Assembly: GCA_032250735.1 (NCBI GenBank)
Contig: JAVVEP010000013.1
Span: 1 to 64,000 of the forward strand
Reading direction: 5' to 3'
From: Gammaproteobacteria bacterium
Lineage (GTDB): Bacteria > Pseudomonadota > Gammaproteobacteria > SZUA-152
DNA: 64,000 nt
Both the position numbers and the translations under genes were made by a program. Within the stretch, counting starts at the first letter, position 1. Every line of letters begins with the position of its first letter. Shown here one piece after another: positions 41,970-54,903 of the stretch. The notes below the pieces were generated by a model, which saw only the letters and a list, made by a program, of their open reading frames with translations, did not search any database and was not told the origin of the DNA.

Positions 41970-44321
41970 ATGTCTATAAACCGCAATATCATTGACTTCG
42001 ATCGCAACCGTCGTTCCAGTGAGCCCCTGCGGGCCATAACCTTGCCGCAGCTGGCCATTTCCGCTCAGCGGACCGCCAGACACCATTTGCGCCAATTGCT
42101 CCCGTACTTTTTTTCCCGCATCGATGACAGCCTGTTCAAACTGGCGGATCAGGCCGGAAACCACCAGCAGCAGACGCTGTATTTCGATGCCATGCGGGAG
42201 GTCCGACTGCAAAACGGGCCCATGCAAAAGACCTATTTTGAGACGCTGGTAAAGGGCTTTGAGGCCGCCCTGTCCCAATCCGCCCCTGAGCATAGGAACC
42301 CCTCCGCCCTGGACCCGATAAGCCTGATGGAGGACGACGAGCTTGAAGAGTCACTGGCCATCAGCAATATGGTCAGCAGCGCCGAAACCCGTACCCGCGA
42401 GGCCCTGTTCGGGCTGACCGCGCGCCTGAATTACCTGATTGAAGATATTGAAATCACCCATGACAACAACCCGCTGCACCCCAGGGTCCTGATTGAGGCC
42501 TTCGTTCCCGCTGCCCAGCTGATGGATGCCGACATCAGTGTGCGGCTGATCATTTACAAGCTGTTTGATAAGTTTGTCGCGCAGCAGATCGGCCCGATCT
42601 ACGATGCCATCAATGCCGACCTGATCGCGGCCGGTGTGCTGCCCCGCATCAAAAGTGAGATCCAGAAATCGGAAAATGCCCCCGCCCGACCGCCGGCAAT
42701 GCCCGCCAGCGCGGCTGCCGGCACGCCCTTCACTGGTGCGGCAAACCTGTCCGCAGGCGGGGCCCAGCCTGCCCACACCGCCCAGGTCGGCAATATATTC
42801 GAGTCCCTGCAGCAGCTGCTGTCCCTGACCCGCGGCGCGCCGATCGGCGGCAGCACTACCGGAGCAGGGCCTGGCGGTTACGATTCCATCCCCCCTAGCA
42901 ACGACACCACGACCTGCGCGCCGCAGGAGGTATTGCACGCCCTGTCCAATCTACAGATCAATAGTGACGCTCTGGTACAGCAGGCCTGGACGCAGCAGCA
43001 ATCCAGCGCCGAGCTCATCAAGGCCTCGGTATTGGCGGCCCTCGGCCAGGGCGGCGATGCCAGCAAACAGATCGGCCAGGCGGACACCGATGTCATCGAT
43101 ATCGTCAGCATGTTGTTTGATTTTATTCTCGATGACCCCAGCCTGCCGGATCATTTCAAGGGCCAGATCGCGCGCCTGCAGATCCCCATGCTCAAGGTTG
43201 CCATCCTCGACAAGCAATTCTTCACCAAAAAGTCACACCCGGCCCGTCAGCTGCTCAATGAGCTGGCCTATGCCGGCAGCGGGCTGGACGATGAGATCCC
43301 CGAGGAGAATGCCGTCTACCAGATGGTCTGTTATGTGGTGAACTCCATCCTCGCCGAATTCGAGGAAAACACCGAGATCTTTATCACCCTGCATACCGAG
43401 TTTGCCGAATTCATCGACAACGAGCGCGCGACCAACAAGCTCGCCGGGGAGATGCTGGAGAATGCCAAAAGCCTGGTCGCCAAAGAGATTCAGCGCCGTG
43501 TGACGGACAACCGCGTCCCGCCGCTGGTCAGCACCCTGCTGATCGATGCCTGGAAAGATGTGCTCACCCACCTCTATTTACGCGACGGCAACAACAGCGT
43601 CGGCTGGAACACCGCCCTGCAGGTCGCGGACGACCTGATCTGGAGCGTGCAGCCAAAACTGATCGTCGGCGAACGCCAGCGGCTCATCAAGGTAATTCCA
43701 CGGCTGCTAAACGGTCTGCGGGATGGCCTGACCCTCATCCGCTTTGACCCTGCCGCCACCGAGCAGCTGTTTGCCGGCCTGGAAACCCTGCATCTGGACA
43801 GCCTGCGCGGCGGCGTGACGACCGATCGGCCGCAGGCGCTACCCGCCTCGACCCACGCCGACATGGACAATGATGATTTTGGCGTCGACATGTCCTCGAT
43901 GCCCGAGTCCGCTGACAATCACGCCGACGAGGAGGACGACATCATCGCGAGAATCATGATCGCCTCCACCCAGGACCGGCCGTGGGAAGACAGCGAGCTC
44001 AATGCCAGCCGCTATGCCGATGAGATCAGGGATATGGCGCTGGGCACGTGGGTCGAGTTTATCGCCGCGGATACCGAACGCCGCAGCCGTGGCAAGCTGG
44101 CCTGGAAATGCGACTTCACCGGCGAATACACCTTTGTGGATCGCAAGTACAAGGTGGTCGCCGATCTCTCCAACCGCAAACTGATCGAGGAATTTGAACT
44201 GGGCCGCGCCAGCTTTGTCGAGGACGTGCCCTTATTCGACCGCGCACTGGATTCCGTCATCAGCGGCATCAAGCACGCACTGGATCGTAATCCCACGGAA
44301 GCGGAACCGCCCGTGCATTAA
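41970..44321 (+). CDS. DUF1631-family protein
   Basis: 783 aa from MSINRNIIDFDR at 41970. Large cytoplasmic helical protein. The N-terminal part (YFDAMREVRLQNGPM, FETLVKGFEAAL) and the long C-terminal part (LMLFDFILDDPSLPDH-like stretch, LLNELAYAGSGLDD, VLTHLYLRDGNNSVGW, GTWVEFIAADTERRSRGKLA) match DUF1631 as I recall it. A low-complexity Ala/Pro/Gly linker sits at about residues 230-300. The C-terminal ~100 residues resemble a PilZ-like beta domain (RGKLAWKCDFTGEYTFVDRK). Function is not established. Confidence 0.85.
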   Translation: MSINRNIIDFDRNRRSSEPLRAITLPQLAISAQRTARHHLRQLLPYFFSRIDDSLFKLADQAGNHQQQTLYFDAMREVRLQNGPMQKTYFETLVKGFEAALSQSAPEHRNPSALDPISLMEDDELEESLAISNMVSSAETRTREALFGLTARLNYLIEDIEITHDNNPLHPRVLIEAFVPAAQLMDADISVRLIIYKLFDKFVAQQIGPIYDAINADLIAAGVLPRIKSEIQKSENAPARPPAMPASAAAGTPFTGAANLSAGGAQPAHTAQVGNIFESLQQLLSLTRGAPIGGSTTGAGPGGYDSIPPSNDTTTCAPQEVLHALSNLQINSDALVQQAWTQQQSSAELIKASVLAALGQGGDASKQIGQADTDVIDIVSMLFDFILDDPSLPDHFKGQIARLQIPMLKVAILDKQFFTKKSHPARQLLNELAYAGSGLDDEIPEENAVYQMVCYVVNSILAEFEENTEIFITLHTEFAEFIDNERATNKLAGEMLENAKSLVAKEIQRRVTDNRVPPLVSTLLIDAWKDVLTHLYLRDGNNSVGWNTALQVADDLIWSVQPKLIVGERQRLIKVIPRLLNGLRDGLTLIRFDPAATEQLFAGLETLHLDSLRGGVTTDRPQALPASTHADMDNDDFGVDMSSMPESADNHADEEDDIIARIMIASTQDRPWEDSELNASRYADEIRDMALGTWVEFIAADTERRSRGKLAWKCDFTGEYTFVDRKYKVVADLSNRKLIEEFELGRASFVEDVPLFDRALDSVISGIKHALDRNPTEAEPPVH

Positions 44322-44431
44322 GCCGTTCAACTTTCCCTGTAGCGCGCCGATAGGGCTACTGTTAGTCAGCCCTGGCGCATAACTGTCACAGCAAGAAAGG
44401 GGGCGACGCCGCTAACGGGAGCCCTCCTTTT

Positions 44432-46009
44432 TTGACCTCGCATAACCACAAGCAACCTTCAGCGGCCGGATTCACCACCGACTATCCGGCCCTTGCGCGG
44501 CTGCGTGAGACCCTGTCCCCGCTCTGCGAAGACAACCCCGTTGCCATGTGCATCACCAACCGAAAGTCCCAGATATTCTACGCCAACCAGGCCTTTCTCG
44601 ATCTTCTGGCCAATCGACCCGCGCTGAATACGATCCAGGGAAAGGCCCTGCACCGACTTTTTCCGCAGGCCTCATGCCGTGCCATCGAGCGCATCGAGAC
44701 TCTCATTGGCGCCAAAAAGAGCCAGTCTCTACACAAAATCCTGCACCTGGGCGCAGCGCCTACGGCGACCGCCATGGCGCTGCGCATCCAGATGCTGCAT
44801 AACCCGGATGACCAGCGCATCGAAGGGGCGCTGATCACCCTACAGCAGGATGCCGACTGGTATAAGGCCCATTTTGAAGAAGAAAAACAGACCTTCACCG
44901 CCCGCATCCGCCAGCTCTCCACCGACCTGATGGACAAGCGCTCCCTGGTCAAAATCATGCTGGAGCGCAGCCCCATTGGCATCGCCCTGCTGGACAACCA
45001 GCGTCGCGTCATCCAGATCAACCGTACGGCGGAAAAAATTCTCGGCATCCCACGCCGCGAGGCCTTCGGTCTTCGATGCAACAACCTGTTTCACTGTTTT
45101 GAACAGGGCCAGCAGTGCCCGCTACTGGACGGCGGACAGGACATCGACCAGCAGGAGACGGCCTGTGCCCAGACGGGAAAGGGCCACCACACCTTCCTGC
45201 GCAGTGCGGTACGCAGTCACGAGCGCGATGAGGACATCATCATTGAGACCTTCATCGACGTCACCGATATGATAGGGGCACGACAGGCCAGGGAAGAGGC
45301 CTATCGCGCCAAGGATGACTTTTTTGCCAAGATGAGCCACGAGCTGCGCACCCCGCTGAACGCGGTAATCGGCTACAGCGAACTGCTGGCGGATGAGGAT
45401 TACCCGCTCAACCCGGAAGAACAGCGGGAGTTTGCCGGTGCGATCCAGCGTGGCGGCTATGACCTGCTGCACCTGGTCGACCAGGTGCTGACCATTTCCA
45501 GGCTAAAGGAAAACAAGCTCGAGAGTGATGCGCAGGATCTACACCCCGGGCAGCTGATGGATGAAGTGGCCATCACCATTCGGCCACTGGCGGACAAAGG
45601 CCACAATCGGTTCTCCATCCGGCATGACGACAGGCTTGGGACCGTCTATGCCGATCCCGAACACCTGCGCGCCATCCTGCTTAACCTGCTCAGCAATGCC
45701 TGCAAGTTCACCAGCCACGGTGAGATCACGCTCAGCACGCAACGCCAGGCAGAGGCAACAAGGGACTGGGTGCTGTTTCGGGTGACGGACACCGGCATCG
45801 GCATAACCGAGGAGCAAGCCGGCAGAATCTTCAACCGCTTCGAACAGGCCGATAACTCCGCCACCCGGAGTTACGGTGGTAGCGGACTGGGGCTTTCGAT
45901 CGCCAGGGACCTGTGCGAGATGATGGGTGGGCAGATTGAGGTGCAGAGCCAGCCTGGCCGGGGGACGACGTTTACCGTTAGACTGCCCGGGCAGCGACCG
46001 ACAGGCTAA
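44432..46009 (+). CDS. PAS-domain cytoplasmic histidine kinase
   Basis: 525 aa, no membrane segment. PAS 1 at about 35-140 (PVAMCITNRKSQIFYANQAF), a short coiled coil, PAS 2 at about 170-285 (SPIGIALLDNQRRVIQINRT), HisKA (KMSHELRTPLNAVIGYSELL), and HATPase (FRVTDTGIGITEEQAGRIFN, GGSGLGLSIARDL). No receiver, so it needs a separate regulator. The start is TTG at 44432 with GGGAG 11 nt upstream; this is uncertain. Cys residues in PAS 2 (CNNLFHCFEQGQQCPLL) might bind a cofactor. Confidence 0.85.
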   Translation: MTSHNHKQPSAAGFTTDYPALARLRETLSPLCEDNPVAMCITNRKSQIFYANQAFLDLLANRPALNTIQGKALHRLFPQASCRAIERIETLIGAKKSQSLHKILHLGAAPTATAMALRIQMLHNPDDQRIEGALITLQQDADWYKAHFEEEKQTFTARIRQLSTDLMDKRSLVKIMLERSPIGIALLDNQRRVIQINRTAEKILGIPRREAFGLRCNNLFHCFEQGQQCPLLDGGQDIDQQETACAQTGKGHHTFLRSAVRSHERDEDIIIETFIDVTDMIGARQAREEAYRAKDDFFAKMSHELRTPLNAVIGYSELLADEDYPLNPEEQREFAGAIQRGGYDLLHLVDQVLTISRLKENKLESDAQDLHPGQLMDEVAITIRPLADKGHNRFSIRHDDRLGTVYADPEHLRAILLNLLSNACKFTSHGEITLSTQRQAEATRDWVLFRVTDTGIGITEEQAGRIFNRFEQADNSATRSYGGSGLGLSIARDLCEMMGGQIEVQSQPGRGTTFTVRLPGQRPTG

Positions 46010-46021
46010 TCAGGACTTTTA

Positions 46022-46070
46022 TATTAACAAGGCACATGGAAAGGATACCTTTCCATGTGCCTTGTTAATA
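46022..46070. repeat. Perfect 23-bp hairpin of the TAACAAG repeat family
   Basis: Arms 46022-46044 and 46048-46070 pair perfectly around ATA. The arm begins TATTAACAAGGCACATGG. No strong T-run follows, though it lies between two converging genes and may end both. It shares TAACAAG, CACATG and GATACC with the longer hairpin at 49381-49519. Confidence 0.75.
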
Positions 46071-46110
46071 CATCCGGCAGGCTTCTGCGCGACTCGATAA
46101 CGGGTACGCA

Positions 46111-46446
46111 CTAAAAGCTGATCACCTTGTCGGCCGCCTTGACCAGGGTATAGAAATTCTGCATGGAGCCCATCTCACAGCCCAGCTCTTCACGCAAAAA
46201 GGGCATGCTGTCTTCGCGATTGTCGCAACACACCCCACAGCCCATCAGCTTGCCGCCAAACTCATCAAAGATGTCGATCTGTTCTTCGATGTCATATTTC
46301 ACCGAGGCCAGGCTCATGCACTCCACGCCCTTGCCCATCAGGAACATCGTCACCTCATCGTCATAACCCAGGCAGGTATTGGCAAAACGCCAGGCATTCC
46401 ACGCCGTCTCGGGATCATTGGAATACAACACCACCAGCACGTTCAT
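46111..46446 (-). CDS. DsrE-family sulfur-relay-like protein
   Basis: 111 aa, DsrE/DsrF-like fold (MNVLVVLYSNDPETAWNAWRFAN, VTMFLMGKGVECMSLAS, NFYTLVKAADKVISF). Cysteines at GVECMS and in GCGVCCDNREDS could carry sulfur. It is distinct from dsrE in the main cluster. Next to cysG, 42 bp downstream of its stop, so the two may be co-transcribed. Role in sulfur transfer is inferred from family. Confidence 0.8.
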   Translation of the reverse strand: MNVLVVLYSNDPETAWNAWRFANTCLGYDDEVTMFLMGKGVECMSLASVKYDIEEQIDIFDEFGGKLMGCGVCCDNREDSMPFLREELGCEMGSMQNFYTLVKAADKVISF

Positions 46447-46487
46447 ACCCTCTCCCCGCTATCCCCAACCCGACAACACGACCCTTT

Positions 46488-47891
46488 TCAGGATTCACCC
46501 ACCGATTTGGCGCCACCAAACCAGGCCAGTTTTTTGTGCAGCGCAACCACCTTACCGACGATGATCAGGGTTGGCGGTTTGATGGTGGTGGCATCCATCA
46601 ACTCCGGCATACTGGCCAGCGTCCCCACCAGCACCTTTTGTTCCCGGGTGGTCGCCTTCTGTACCAGGGCGATCGGCATATCCGCCGGCATACCATGCTC
46701 GATCAGCTTGGCGCACAACGTCTTCACCCCCAGCAGGCCCATGTACACCACCAGGGTCTGATGCGGTTGTGCCAGCATCGGCCAGTTGAGATTCATGCTG
46801 CCATCCTTGAGATGCCCCGTCACGAAGGTGACAGACTGCGCATAGTCACGGTGGGTCAGGGGGATACCGGCATACGATGCCGCGCCCGCCGCAGCGGTGA
46901 TACCCGGCACAATCTGGAAGCGCACCCCCTCCTGCATCAGGGTGTCGATCTCCTCGCCGCCACGCCCAAAGATAAAGGGATCACCGCCCTTCAGGCGCAG
47001 TACGCGCTTGCCCTTCTTGGCGAGGCGGGCCAGCAACAGGTTGATGTCCTCCTGCGGCAGGGTATGTTTGTCACGCTCCTTGCCCACGTATACCAGATCG
47101 GCATCGCGGCGCGCCATATCGAGGATCTCTTCCGACACCAGCCGGTCATACACAATCACGTCCGCCTGCTGCAACAGACGCAGCGCACGGAAGGTGAGCA
47201 GGTCAGGGTCACCCGGACCGGCACCCACCAGGTAGACCTCTCCCCGATCCTCCTCGACCTGGGCGGCATCCACGGCGCTGTGCATCGCCGCCCGGGCCGC
47301 CTCTTCCTTGCCGGCAAAGATCAGTTCGGCAATCGAGCCCTGCGCCACATCTTCCCAGAACCGGCGACGCTTGTTGCCGTCGGTCAGTCTGGATTTCACC
47401 GGGTCACGGAATTCGTTCATCAGCGAGGCAAGCCGGCCGTAGGCCGAGGGGATCAGGGTCTCCAGACGGGCGCGCAGCAGACGCGCCAGCACCGGCGAGG
47501 CGCCGCCGGTAGACACCGCCACCTGCACCGGCGAGCGATCAATAATCGACGGCACGATAAAACTGCACAGTTCCGGCTGATCCACCACGTTGACCGGAAT
47601 GCAGCGGGCGTGGGCCAGTTCGGAAATATGCTGGTTGACGGCCCGGTCATCGGTGCCCGCCACCACCAGTACACAGGCGTCCAGATCGGCGTCCTCGAAG
47701 GGTCGCGCCTCATGGCTGATCTCGCCATTGGCGACACGGTTTTGCAGACTCTCGCACAGCGTGGGTGCGATCACCTGTACCTCGGCACCCGCCCGAAACA
47801 GTAACGACACCTTGCGCGCCGCCACATCACCACCCCCCACGACCAGACAACGCTTGCCATGGAGATCAAAAAAGACGGGGAAATACTGCAT
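46488..47891 (-). CDS. cysG: Sirohaem synthase (multifunctional CysG)
   Basis: 467 aa from MQYFPVFFDLHGKRC, with AAAGG upstream. N-terminal precorrin-2 dehydrogenase/ferrochelatase (VVGGGDVAARKVSLLFRAGA, STGGASPVLARLLRARLE). C-terminal uroporphyrinogen III methyltransferase (VYLVGAGPGDPDLLTFRALR, VYVGKERDKHTLPQEDIN, LRLKGGDPFIFGRGGEE, GIPLTHRDYAQSV). Makes the sirohaem needed by DsrAB. A repeat element lies just upstream (47912-47996). Confidence 0.95.
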   Translation of the reverse strand: MQYFPVFFDLHGKRCLVVGGGDVAARKVSLLFRAGAEVQVIAPTLCESLQNRVANGEISHEARPFEDADLDACVLVVAGTDDRAVNQHISELAHARCIPVNVVDQPELCSFIVPSIIDRSPVQVAVSTGGASPVLARLLRARLETLIPSAYGRLASLMNEFRDPVKSRLTDGNKRRRFWEDVAQGSIAELIFAGKEEAARAAMHSAVDAAQVEEDRGEVYLVGAGPGDPDLLTFRALRLLQQADVIVYDRLVSEEILDMARRDADLVYVGKERDKHTLPQEDINLLLARLAKKGKRVLRLKGGDPFIFGRGGEEIDTLMQEGVRFQIVPGITAAAGAASYAGIPLTHRDYAQSVTFVTGHLKDGSMNLNWPMLAQPHQTLVVYMGLLGVKTLCAKLIEHGMPADMPIALVQKATTREQKVLVGTLASMPELMDATTIKPPTLIIVGKVVALHKKLAWFGGAKSVGES

Positions 47892-47911
47892 AGTTGAACC
47901 TTTAATAATGT

Positions 47912-47996
47912 GTAGGGTGGGCAATGCCCACCAATTTCAACTTACGTTAGGGCCACTCCGGTGGGCAGTGCCTTCACGCCTACGGATGCACCCTAC
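47912..47996. repeat. GTAGGGTGGGC-type dispersed repeat
   Basis: 85-bp element with outer inverted repeats GTAGGGTG (47912-47919) / CACCCTAC (47989-47996) and an inner GTGGGC-aat-GCCCAC palindrome. I recall such elements as common scattered repeats in proteobacteria. It sits 21 bp upstream of the cysG start, within the cysG-serS gap (47892-48039). Confidence 0.65.
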
Positions 47997-48039
47997 TACG
48001 ATTAGTTAGACGACACCGATCTGTTAAAAACCCAAAATA

Positions 48040-49335
<1,296 letters not shown>

Positions 49336-49380
49336 CTATTTTGTTCATGGGCTAAAAACCCGCCGCGCAAGCCAAGCCTG

Positions 49381-49519
49381 TTGTTACTAACAAGTCACAT
49401 GAAGAAGATACCCTTCAATCAAGACCGTCAGCAGCAGGGATGCTGCTGTCGAGCGTACACGGATGTATTCTCAGCGTGTCTTGATTGAAGGGTATCTTCT
49501 TCATGTGACTTAATAACAA
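49381..49519. repeat. Long inverted repeat of the TAACAAG family (34-bp perfect arms)
   Basis: Arms 49392-49425 and 49478-49511 are perfect reverse complements (34 bp), flanked by TTGTTA and TAACAA. The 52-nt centre contains a further 8-bp hairpin (CAGCAGCA / TGCTGCTG, 49430-49449). Arm start AAGTCACATGAAGAAGATAC resembles the 46022-46070 hairpin. MITE- or REP-like; it may also stop transcription from crcB/DUF190. Confidence 0.75.
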
Positions 49520-49541
49520 TTAGCGGATAATCAGTGGTGAA

Positions 49542-49853
49542 TCAATTATCGACCGACAGGTGCACGAGCCAGCTGACGATGTGACCGGCGCCAAGCCGGG
49601 GATAAAGCGACTCGATCATCGCCGCGGCCCTAACGGGTTCGTCAAAAAACTCGATTACCATGGGTAGATCCAGCGACACGTCCAGTAACGATGAGGTGTG
49701 CATCGCGCCCGATGGGCCAAAGCCGGCAATCCCGCGAAACACCGTTACCCCGCGCACGCCGCCCTCATCATGGAGCTGTTTCAATAACGCGTTCAGATGG
49801 GCCTCGGCCTCGGTGAGATACACACGCACCATGGTGACCTCGATGGTTTTCAT
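49542..49853 (-). CDS. DUF190 protein, fluoride-associated
   Basis: 103 aa from MKTIEVTMVRVYLTEAEAHL, with AGGAGAGG upstream. PII-like fold family DUF190 (GVRGVTVFRGIAGFGPSGAMH, DLPMVIEFFDEPVRAAAMIE). Commonly next to crcB; it is thought to regulate or couple to the fluoride channel. 11 bp after crcB. Confidence 0.88.
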   Translation of the reverse strand: MKTIEVTMVRVYLTEAEAHLNALLKQLHDEGGVRGVTVFRGIAGFGPSGAMHTSSLLDVSLDLPMVIEFFDEPVRAAAMIESLYPRLGAGHIVSWLVHLSVDN

Positions 49854-49864
49854 CGCCCTCTCCT

Positions 49865-50236
49865 TCATACCGACCTCCCTGCCAGCACACCCAGCCAGGT
49901 GGCAACCAGACATAAGGAAACACTCAACAGCACATTCAATAATGCCTTAAACACTTCACCCGCCTCCACCAGATTCAGCGTTTCCATGGAGAAGGTGGAG
50001 AAGGTGGTAAACGCGCCCAGCAGGCCGATCAGCAGTGCCGCGCGCCAGTGCGGCCCCAGCGCCAGCTTGTCCACCAGCATCACGTACAGGAATCCCATCA
50101 ACAGGGAACCCAGCACATTGACGGCCAGGGTGCCGTAGGGAAAATTACGCCCCAACAACCCATAAATGCCGTTAGACATCCAGAACCGAAATAATGCACC
50201 GAGCGCACCGCCGATTGCTATTGCCAATACCTGCAT
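49865..50236 (-). CDS. crcB: Fluoride channel CrcB/Fluc
   Basis: 123 aa from MQVLAIAIGGALGALFRFWM. Four transmembrane segments (about 1-20, 35-55, 65-85, 95-118). The fluoride-pore motif GRNFPYGTLAVNVLGS and GLLGAFTTFSTFSMET are both present. Dual-topology dimer exporting fluoride. I saw no fluoride riboswitch before it; the upstream gene is rarA at 50 bp. Confidence 0.93.
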   Translation of the reverse strand: MQVLAIAIGGALGALFRFWMSNGIYGLLGRNFPYGTLAVNVLGSLLMGFLYVMLVDKLALGPHWRAALLIGLLGAFTTFSTFSMETLNLVEAGEVFKALLNVLLSVSLCLVATWLGVLAGRSV

Positions 50237-50286
50237 AGGTTGATCGATTTCCCCGCTCCGGTTTAAACCATTTACTAACAAGGCGA

Positions 50287-51636
50287 TTAGTCCGTCTGCT
50301 GCGGATTTTTATTCAATTGCCGCAGGTAACGCAAACGCTCGCCGATCCTGATTTCCAGGCCACGTTCCACGGGACGATAGTATACCCGCTCGCCCAGGGC
50401 CTCCGGAAAATATTTCTCCCCCGCCGCAAAGCCGTCCGCCTCGTCATGGGCGTAACGATAAGCCTTGCCGTAATCCAGTTCCTTCATCAGTTTGGTGGGC
50501 GCATTGCGCAGGTGCAACGGCACCTCCTGCGAACCCTCCCTGCGGGCATCACCCATCGCCGCATTGAAGGCGGTATACACCGCGTTACTTTTCGGTGCGC
50601 ACGCCAGATACAACACGGCCTGCGCCACGGCCAGTTCGCCCTCGGGGCTGCCGAGACGCTCCAGCACATCCCAGGCATTCAGGGCCAGTTGCAGACCGCG
50701 CGGATCGGCGTTGCCGATATCTTCCGAGGCCATGCGCACCACCCGGCGGGCGACATACAGCGGGTCACAGCCGCCATCCAGCATGCGCGTCATCCAGTAC
50801 AGGGCCGCATCCGGATTGGAACCGCGCACCGATTTATGCAGCGCGGAGATCTGGTCGTAAAAGGCCTCGCCGCCCTTGTCAAATCGGCGCAGGCCACCGG
50901 CCAGCACCTCGTTTAACAGCGCCTCGTGCAGGTGTTCGACGCCATGCTCATCCGCCTCTGCCAGATCGCCGGCGATCTCCAGCAGATTCAAGGCCCGACG
51001 TGCATCACCATCGGCGGCACTCGCCAGGGCGTCACGCTGGGCGTCCTCGACCTGCAAGGCGCGGGCGCCCAAACCGCGTTCCACATCCGCCAGGGCCTGA
51101 TCGATAATGCGGCGTATCTCCGCCACGCTCAGGGATTTGAGCACGTACACCCGCGCCCGCGACAGCAGCGCGTTATTCAGTTCAAACGAGGGATTCTCGG
51201 TGGTGGCGCCGATGAAGGTCACCGTGCCGTCTTCCACAAAGGGCAAAAAGGCATCCTGCTGGGACTTGTTGAAGCGATGCACCTCGTCCACAAACAGCAC
51301 CGTGGCGCGGCCCTGTTCATTACGCAGACGCCTGGCGGAGTCGATGGCGGCGCGGATATCCTTCACCCCGGAGAGCACCGCCGACAGACTAATAAACTCC
51401 GCCGCGGCGCTGCGCGCAATCATCCGCGCCAGGGTGGTCTTGCCGGTACCCGGTGGCCCCCAGAACACCATGGAATGCAGCTTGTCCGACTCGATGGCCA
51501 GCCGCAGCGGTTTGCCCTCGCCGAGCAGATGGGTCTGTCCACAGTATTCCGACAGGTTACGCGGGCGCATGCGATCCGCCAGCGGGTGACTGCGCGGGTC
51601 GTCGTTAATGGCGAAAAGGTCGATAGAGTTTTGCAT
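50287..51636 (-). CDS. rarA: Replication-associated recombination protein A (AAA+)
   Basis: 449 aa. Walker A in [19 protein letters not shown], Walker B in [19 protein letters not shown], sensor 1 in [14 protein letters not shown], and the MgsA/RarA C-terminal tetramerisation region ([20 protein letters not shown]). DnaX-clamp-loader relative, acts at stalled forks. Follows lolA at 71 bp on the same strand. Confidence 0.95.
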   Translation of the reverse strand: MQNSIDLFAINDDPRSHPLADRMRPRNLSEYCGQTHLLGEGKPLRLAIESDKLHSMVFWGPPGTGKTTLARMIARSAAAEFISLSAVLSGVKDIRAAIDSARRLRNEQGRATVLFVDEVHRFNKSQQDAFLPFVEDGTVTFIGATTENPSFELNNALLSRARVYVLKSLSVAEIRRIIDQALADVERGLGARALQVEDAQRDALASAADGDARRALNLLEIAGDLAEADEHGVEHLHEALLNEVLAGGLRRFDKGGEAFYDQISALHKSVRGSNPDAALYWMTRMLDGGCDPLYVARRVVRMASEDIGNADPRGLQLALNAWDVLERLGSPEGELAVAQAVLYLACAPKSNAVYTAFNAAMGDARREGSQEVPLHLRNAPTKLMKELDYGKAYRYAHDEADGFAAGEKYFPEALGERVYYRPVERGLEIRIGERLRYLRQLNKNPQQTD

Positions 51637-51707
51637 GTGTCAAATAGCGTCGAAATGCAGGGCCTTGCTAGTGGCGTAAACCGCAAGTAGAAAGTACTGC
51701 CTTGTCT

Positions 51708-52355
51708 CTAACCAGAATCACCCACCACATCCACCCCCTTGGGCGGCACGAAACGGAAACGCTCCTCGGGCAGGCTCACCCCGGTTTGCACATTGGTAAA
51801 GACCAGCCGGGTCTGCTGGCCAAAGCCGTCCACCAGTTCCATGCTCAACAGGTGCTGCGGGCCGAAGCCGAGGCGTATCTCCTTGAAACCGGTGTCCGCC
51901 TGCTTCGGTATCAGACGCACCCACTGCAGCGCATCCTCGCGATCGGTGATCGCACTGACCTCAAAGCGTTCGCTCACATCCCCGGTGCCGCTGAGCAACA
52001 GGGCCGGGGTGTCGCCCAGCGCCGCGTCCATCGGTTTGACGATCACCTGCTCCAGGTCCACATCGTAGATCCACAGGCGCTGACCATCGGCGACAATCTG
52101 CTGCTGGTAGGGCTGGATATAGTCCCAGCGAAACCGGTTCGGCCGCTGCAACAGCAGGGTGCCACTCGACTGCTCGGGCTGGGCAAATGCCGCGGCCTGC
52201 ACGGTCTGCACAAAGTCCGCGCGCATACTGCCCTGCTCGGCAAAAAAGGCCTGCAGGCGCTCAGTGACCGAGGCCGCCGGCAGGGAGAGCGGCAGCAGCA
52301 ATAGACAGCCGAGCAAAAGCGGGCGCAGGGAAAATGTTTTGTGGTTACACATCAT
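51708..52355 (-). CDS. lolA: Outer-membrane lipoprotein carrier LolA
   Basis: 215 aa with a signal peptide (SLRPLLLGCLLLLPLSLPAAS). Mature LolA fold: FAEQGSMRADFVQTVQ, SGTLLLQRPNRFRWDYIQPYQQQIVADG, LWIYDVDLEQVIVKP. Shuttles lipoproteins across the periplasm to LolB. Usual position after ftsK, with a REP-like hairpin in between. The first of two consecutive Met codons was used. Confidence 0.95.
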   Translation of the reverse strand: MMCNHKTFSLRPLLLGCLLLLPLSLPAASVTERLQAFFAEQGSMRADFVQTVQAAAFAQPEQSSGTLLLQRPNRFRWDYIQPYQQQIVADGQRLWIYDVDLEQVIVKPMDAALGDTPALLLSGTGDVSERFEVSAITDREDALQWVRLIPKQADTGFKEIRLGFGPQHLLSMELVDGFGQQTRLVFTNVQTGVSLPEERFRFVPPKGVDVVGDSG

Positions 52356-52419
52356 GATGATTTACTCATTCCTTCCAGACATAGCGGAGACGTTCAACAG
52401 GGACAGATTCGTTCACAAC

Positions 52420-52494
52420 GGGGACAGATCTATTTTTTCGCCAAGGCTGGAGGAGCTGGACGATGATGCTCGATGAAAAAATAGATCTGTCCCC
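52420..52494. repeat. REP-type hairpin (GGGGACAGATCTATTTTTTC)
   Basis: 20-bp perfect arms at 52420-52439 and 52475-52494 with a 35-nt centre. A partial direct copy (gggacagat) precedes it near 52400. This sequence type recurs beside REP-associated (IS200-like) transposases in many bacteria, as I recall. No such transposase is in the window, so it is a solo element. Confidence 0.65.
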
Positions 52495-52529
52495 TGACCG
52501 GTGCGGTCCCCTGACCTGAGGATTAAAAA

Positions 52530-54839
<2,310 letters not shown>

Positions 54840-54903
54840 GGTCGCCTTGTGCCTCGTTCTGGACGATAACGTGGGGGCATAATCGCAAGCCCCTCTTAAT
54901 CGC

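Noticed and set aside
46536-47804. Plus-strand 422-aa frame
   Set aside because: Antisense of cysG, rich in His/Gln/Arg. The cysG motifs are on the other strand.
49865-50286. Possible fluoride riboswitch before crcB
   Set aside because: Only about 50 bp lie between rarA and crcB and no fluoride-aptamer motif is seen.
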